A stretch of 64,000 nt of DNA from Anaerolineae bacterium (GTDB lineage: Bacteria; Chloroflexota; Anaerolineae; Aggregatilineales; Phototrophicaceae): positions 1 through 64,000 of the forward strand of contig JALHOR010000012.1 of the NCBI GenBank assembly GCA_022842885.1, written 5' to 3'. The position numbers were made by a program, and so were the translations under genes. Shown here piece by piece: positions 60,530-64,000 of the stretch. Position 1 is the first letter of the stretch. Each line of letters opens with the position of its first letter. The notes under the pieces were generated by a model. That model had not been told where the DNA came from, searched no databases, and worked only from the letters and a program-made list of their open reading frames with translations.

Positions 60530-62125
60530 ATGGATATACTCATTGGCAAGACCATCGGGCAGTATACGATTCTGGAAGAAATTGGGCGCGGCGGCATGGC
60601 AACGGTGTATAGTGCCATGCAGCTTTCCATGAATCGCAAAGTCGCCATCAAAATTTTGCCGCCACATTTTTTGCACGACCCTACTTTTTTAGACCGCTTT
60701 AAGCGCGAAGTCGAAGTCATTTCCAGCCTAGAACATCCGCATATTTTGCCCATTTTTGATTATGGCGAAGTGGACGGAATGCCGTTTATCGCCATGCGCT
60801 TTTTGGGTGGTGGCAGTTTGGCGCAGCATCTGCGGCGCACCGGGAAAATGCTGCTGGCAGAGATTGAAAAACCACTGACGCAAATTGCCCAAGCCTTAGA
60901 TTATGCTCATCAGCAAGGCATCGTGCATCGGGATTTAAAGCCGGGCAATATTTTATTAGATGAAAGTGGCAATGCCTATCTGAGCGATTTTGGCATCGCC
61001 CGCGTGATGGGCAGCAATTTAACGGGCAGCAATATCGTTGGCACGCCCGCGTATATGTCCCCAGAACAGGCGCATGGTTTGCCAATTGACGGGCGTTCTG
61101 ATGTCTATGCCTTGGGCGTGGTGCTGTTTGAACTCATCACCGGGCGCGAACCATTTTATGCCGAAACACCGATGGGCTTGCTGCTGCTGCACATCAATGA
61201 ACCGCTGCCGCCTGTATTGCAATTTGGCATTGAAGTGTCGAGCGCGGTTCAAAAAGTGATTGATAAAGCCACTGCCAAAGACCCGGATAAACGTTATCCA
61301 TCGGCGGGTGAATTGCTAAAAGCCTTTAATGCCGCACTGCGCGATGAAGTGCAACCCACAACGCCTGTGCGCGTGAAAACCCCCTTGGAAGCGCAAACGA
61401 TTCCCCCGGTGAAATTGGAGAATGTCGGTGGCACGATTGTCGCTGGTTCAAAACAGGATACGACTGCTAGAGAAGCCGCGACCATCCCGGCGCCCACCAT
61501 TGGGCATATGCACGATACCCCTATTCAGCCGATTAATCGCACGCCGTATTTAGCAGGTGGTTTTATCACCATCATGATTATTGCGATTTTGACCGCCTTG
61601 GGCGTGTTGAATGCTACGAATAATACGCCGTCTGTGCCACCCATGCCAACGCCGTTTCGCAGTGCCATCAGCATCACCACCGCCGACTATTCGTTGTCTA
61701 TGCCGCAGCGGTGGTTGCCAGAAAATGCCACTGAGCAGAATTTTACCGATGCTTCCGACATCAATCGGCTGCTGCACCTTTGGCAAGCTGAAGACAATAC
61801 GGCGTTTGTGACATTAGCAATCAGCGAAATGGCGTTAGAGGAGTACATCGCGCAGTATTATGTGCCGCAGGAGCATCTGCGTTTTATTGATGAAACCACT
61901 GCCGAAGATGGCACACTGCGCCGCAGTTATCGCTTGATACGCAACAGTGATGGGTTTGGTGCTGGGCAGATGGATGTGTTTTTCCAAGAGCGCGGCAGTG
62001 CATTGGTCGTTTTAGAACTATACACGGCGGATAGCCTCGCCACAGATGAAACCGCCCTAACAACACTGCAATTGATTCTCGACTCGCTGCGGGTGCAAGG
62101 GCTGGCAGCCCCGGCGAATGGCTAA
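60530..62125 (+). CDS. Membrane Ser/Thr protein kinase, PknB-like, with extracytoplasmic DUF1795/PsbP-like domain
   Basis: A single-span kinase of 531 residues. The kinase domain (residues 1-270) has the Gly-rich loop IGRGGMATVY, Lys41 in VAIKIL, HRDLKPGNILLD, DFGIA and GTPAYMSPEQAHG, all functional-looking. A linker leads to a transmembrane segment (ITIMIIAILTALGVL, about 350-365), then a C-terminal extracytoplasmic domain (ISITTADYSLSMPQRWLPEN to LQLILDSLRV) resembling that of the 36844 product. No PASTA repeats are present, unlike classical PknB. It follows the nucleoside hydrolase gene by three bases. Confidence 0.9.
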   Translation: MDILIGKTIGQYTILEEIGRGGMATVYSAMQLSMNRKVAIKILPPHFLHDPTFLDRFKREVEVISSLEHPHILPIFDYGEVDGMPFIAMRFLGGGSLAQHLRRTGKMLLAEIEKPLTQIAQALDYAHQQGIVHRDLKPGNILLDESGNAYLSDFGIARVMGSNLTGSNIVGTPAYMSPEQAHGLPIDGRSDVYALGVVLFELITGREPFYAETPMGLLLLHINEPLPPVLQFGIEVSSAVQKVIDKATAKDPDKRYPSAGELLKAFNAALRDEVQPTTPVRVKTPLEAQTIPPVKLENVGGTIVAGSKQDTTAREAATIPAPTIGHMHDTPIQPINRTPYLAGGFITIMIIAILTALGVLNATNNTPSVPPMPTPFRSAISITTADYSLSMPQRWLPENATEQNFTDASDINRLLHLWQAEDNTAFVTLAISEMALEEYIAQYYVPQEHLRFIDETTAEDGTLRRSYRLIRNSDGFGAGQMDVFFQERGSALVVLELYTADSLATDETALTTLQLILDSLRVQGLAAPANG

Positions 62126-62191
62126 AACACTTGCCACGTTAAATCTCCATAAGAAATTTTTAGCAATCGCCCAAGTTGGTTGCTAACTCTA

Positions 62192-62221
62192 TTGACTGTT
62201 TTCCCCCCTTTATGCTATATT
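62192..62221 (+). promoter_or_regulatory. groESL promoter
   Basis: TTGACT (62192-62197), an 18-base spacer and TATATT (62216-62221) with TGC in front of the -10. The predicted start of transcription is about seven bases upstream of the CIRCE-like element. Confidence 0.75.
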
Positions 62222-62234
62222 GTGCGCGGCTCAA

Positions 62235-62261
62235 TTAGCAGTCTCACATATAGACTGCTAA
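62235..62261. promoter_or_regulatory. CIRCE-type operator (HrcA site), variant
   Basis: TTAGCAGTC-N9-GACTGCTAA, a perfect 9-base inverted repeat with 9-base spacing, as in CIRCE (usual TTAGCACTC-N9-GAGTGCTAA). One base differs from consensus in each arm, and the changes compensate so that symmetry is kept. It lies just after the predicted transcription start, where HrcA binding would block groESL. Confidence 0.85.
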
Positions 62262-62353
62262 AAAGTCGCCAAATGATTTCAAATCACAAACTGTAATTGC
62301 AACGAATACCATTCGTATTCTATTTTGTATAAGCCAACGTGGAGGGATTACAC

Positions 62354-62647
62354 ATGGCAATCAGCATTCGTCCTCTCGGTGATCGCGTCGTCGTGGAACC
62401 GATTGAACAAGAAGAAGTGACCAGCAGCGGTCTGTATCTGCCGGAAACTGCCAAAGAAAAACCACAACAAGGTGTTGTCTTGGCGGCTGGTTTGGGTCGT
62501 CGTGATGACGATGGCAAACGCATTGATATGGATGTTAAAGTGGGCGACAAAATTCTGTTCGCCAAGTATGCCGGAACCGAAGTCAAGATGGACGGCAAGA
62601 AACTCCTCATCATGAAAGAAGCCGATATTCTCGGTGTGATTGACTAA
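62354..62647 (+). CDS. groES: Co-chaperonin GroES
   Basis: Ten-kilodalton co-chaperonin forming the heptameric lid of GroEL; 97 residues, normal length. It begins [20 protein letters not shown], with the mobile loop [16 protein letters not shown] (residues about 25-40) and ends [21 protein letters not shown] about eight bases before the ATG at 62354. An in-frame GTG at 62339 overlaps that Shine-Dalgarno sequence and is not the start. It is the first gene of the groESL operon under a CIRCE-like operator. Confidence 0.97.
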   Translation: MAISIRPLGDRVVVEPIEQEEVTSSGLYLPETAKEKPQQGVVLAAGLGRRDDDGKRIDMDVKVGDKILFAKYAGTEVKMDGKKLLIMKEADILGVID

Positions 62648-62695
62648 CCTTTTCCTCTCTATATCACTAGGTGAATCTGTAGGAGCATAAAAATC

Positions 62696-64000
62696 ATGGC
62701 GAAGCAACTCATTTTTAAAGACGAAGCCCGGCGTAAACTGCAAGCCGGTGTGGATAAAGTCGCCAATGCTGTCAGCACCACACTGGGTCCCAAGGGGCGC
62801 AATGTGGCGTTGGACAAGAAATTCGGCGCACCGACTGTTACCCACGATGGTGTGACGGTTGCCAAAGAAATCGAACTGGAAGACCCGTATGAAAATATGG
62901 GCGCCCAACTGCTGAAAGAAGCCGCCACCAAGACCAATGACATCGCTGGCGATGGTACGACCACCGCGACAGTGCTGGCGCAAGCCATTGTCACCGAAGG
63001 TCTGAAGAACGTGGCAGCCGGCGCGAACCCCATGCTGCTGAAAAAAGGCATCATGGCTGCCGCCGCTGAAATTGCTAAAAATATCCGCGAACAAGCCACC
63101 CCGATTGATACCAAAGAAGAAATTGCCAGCGTTGCCAGCGTCTCCGCGCAGGATACCGAAATCGGTAATCTGATTGCCGAAGTCATGGACAAAGTGGGCA
63201 AAGATGGTGTCGTCACGGTTGAAGAATCGCGTGGTCTAGAATTTGAGACCGAATATGTCGAAGGGATGCAGTTTGACCGCGGCTACATCAGCCCGTACTT
63301 CATCACTGCGCCCGACTCGATGGAAGCCATCATCAACGAACCCTATGTGTTGATTTACGAAAAGAAAATCAGCGCCGCCCAAGACATCGTGCCGATGCTG
63401 GAAAAATTGATGCAGATTGGCAAACGGGAATTGGTCATCATTTCCGAAGATGTAGACGGCGAAGCGTTGGCAACCCTCGTGTTGAACAAACTGCGCGGTA
63501 TCCTGAATGTACTGGCAATCAAAGCGCCGGGCTTTGGTGATCGCCGTAAGGCAATGCTGCGTGACATCGCTGTTCTGACGGGCGGCACGGTCATCAGCGA
63601 AGAAACCGGGCGCAAACTGGAAACCGTGACCATTCAGGATTTGGGTCGCGCTGGCAAAGTCATTTCCAGCAAAGATAACACCACTGTCGTAGATGGTGCC
63701 GGTGATGAAGCCGCCATTCATGGACGCATCAAAGAAATCCGTGCGGAAATTGATGCCAGCACCAGCGATTACGACCGTGAAAAACTGCAAGAACGTTTGG
63801 CGAAACTCAGCGGTGGCGTTGCCATTATCCGCGTGGGTGCTGCTACCGAAACCGAACTGAAAGAAAAGAAACATCGCGTGGAAGATGCCCTCAGCGCCAC
63901 TCGCGCCGCTGTTGAAGAAGGTATCGTGCCGGGCGGTGGTGTGGCATTAGTGAACGCCGTGTCTGCGCTGGATAAAATCAAGTTCGCGCATGAAGATGAA
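62696..64000 (+). CDS. groEL: Chaperonin GroEL (3' end outside window)
   Basis: Sixty-kilodalton chaperonin, truncated by the window edge at residue 435 of about 540. It begins [29 protein letters not shown] and [15 protein letters not shown] (with the catalytic Asp) form the ATP site; [20 protein letters not shown] and [12 protein letters not shown] are also family signatures. AGGAG lies eleven bases before the ATG, 48 bases after groES. No frameshift is seen. It is a bacterial group I chaperonin. Confidence 0.97.
   Translation, partial: MAKQLIFKDEARRKLQAGVDKVANAVSTTLGPKGRNVALDKKFGAPTVTHDGVTVAKEIELEDPYENMGAQLLKEAATKTNDIAGDGTTTATVLAQAIVTEGLKNVAAGANPMLLKKGIMAAAAEIAKNIREQATPIDTKEEIASVASVSAQDTEIGNLIAEVMDKVGKDGVVTVEESRGLEFETEYVEGMQFDRGYISPYFITAPDSMEAIINEPYVLIYEKKISAAQDIVPMLEKLMQIGKRELVIISEDVDGEALATLVLNKLRGILNVLAIKAPGFGDRRKAMLRDIAVLTGGTVISEETGRKLETVTIQDLGRAGKVISSKDNTTVVDGAGDEAAIHGRIKEIRAEIDASTSDYDREKLQERLAKLSGGVAIIRVGAATETELKEKKHRVEDALSATRAAVEEGIVPGGGVALVNAVSALDKIKFAHEDE

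Noticed and set aside
62348-63874. Long minus-strand frames opposite groES and groEL
   Set aside because: A known artefact of codon bias in groEL; the plus-strand genes are unambiguous.

Overview
The window reads as chromosomal DNA of a free-living bacterium of moderate GC (about half, judged by eye), most likely a member of the Chloroflexota (Anaerolineae-like). This is an inference from gene content: many secreted proteins with Thr/Pro-rich linkers, pre-peptidase (PPC-like), PASTA and LysM modules, a bacterial nurA/herA locus, HrcA/CIRCE-type control of groESL, a PknB-like kinase, and intergenic gaps packed with short palindromic repeats. No rRNA, tRNA, CRISPR array, prophage or complete transposase gene was seen.

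Layout. 1-3.0 kb (minus strand): a carbohydrate ABC importer, solute-binding protein then two permeases, the last running off the left edge. 3.4-6.6 kb: tsaE, tsaB, rimI and a glycosyltransferase, the last three joined by 4-base overlaps. 6.7-8.2 kb: a small membrane protein and a secreted PASTA protein. 8.4-16.4 kb: an ECF sigma factor with its probable membrane anti-sigma partner, mscL, a LysM/SGNH protein, a lipoprotein, a secreted protein made of a new-looking repeat, a P1-family peptidase, and two small proteins that look like histidine-kinase dimerisation domains without catalytic domains. 16.5-21.7 kb: a DUF554 membrane protein, a LacI regulator overlapping a xylulokinase, and a secreted M23 peptidase. 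22-29.6 kb: assorted metabolic and regulatory genes (DUF6159, AraC, SGNH, DinB, D-2-hydroxyacid dehydrogenase, SRPBCC, SDR, alpha/beta hydrolase).

29.8-35.4 kb is the most distinctive block: nurA, a HAS-barrel-like protein, a YCII protein, four tandem paralogous small double-CxxC zinc-ribbon proteins, and herA, all on the plus strand. 35.5-39.9 kb holds a third kinase-less DHp-like protein, two paralogous repeat/membrane proteins, and two small histidine kinases of the same tandem-DHp architecture. 40.1-46.9 kb: an acetyltransferase and a polar amino-acid ABC importer (aapJQMP-like) with an unusually enlarged second permease. 47.1-57.3 kb (mostly minus strand): a giant eight-repeat surface protein, a DUF6391 protein, a PspA/IM30 protein with a coiled-coil membrane partner, a receiver/histidine-kinase hybrid, homoserine dehydrogenase, an unknown protein and a Uma2-type nuclease fold. 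57.4-64 kb (plus): a secreted PPC-repeat protein, nucleoside hydrolase, a Ser/Thr kinase, then groES-groEL behind a strong promoter and a CIRCE-like operator; groEL runs off the right edge.

Four families of dispersed intergenic repeats were recognised. One behaves like a MITE: 134-170 bp, ends beginning GTAAC, and a perfect 8-bp target duplication at one copy. The best candidates for something undescribed are the zinc-ribbon array inside the nurA-herA locus, the family of tandem-DHp proteins (some with the phospho-accepting histidine replaced by tyrosine), and the six-repeat secreted protein at 12.8-14.5 kb.
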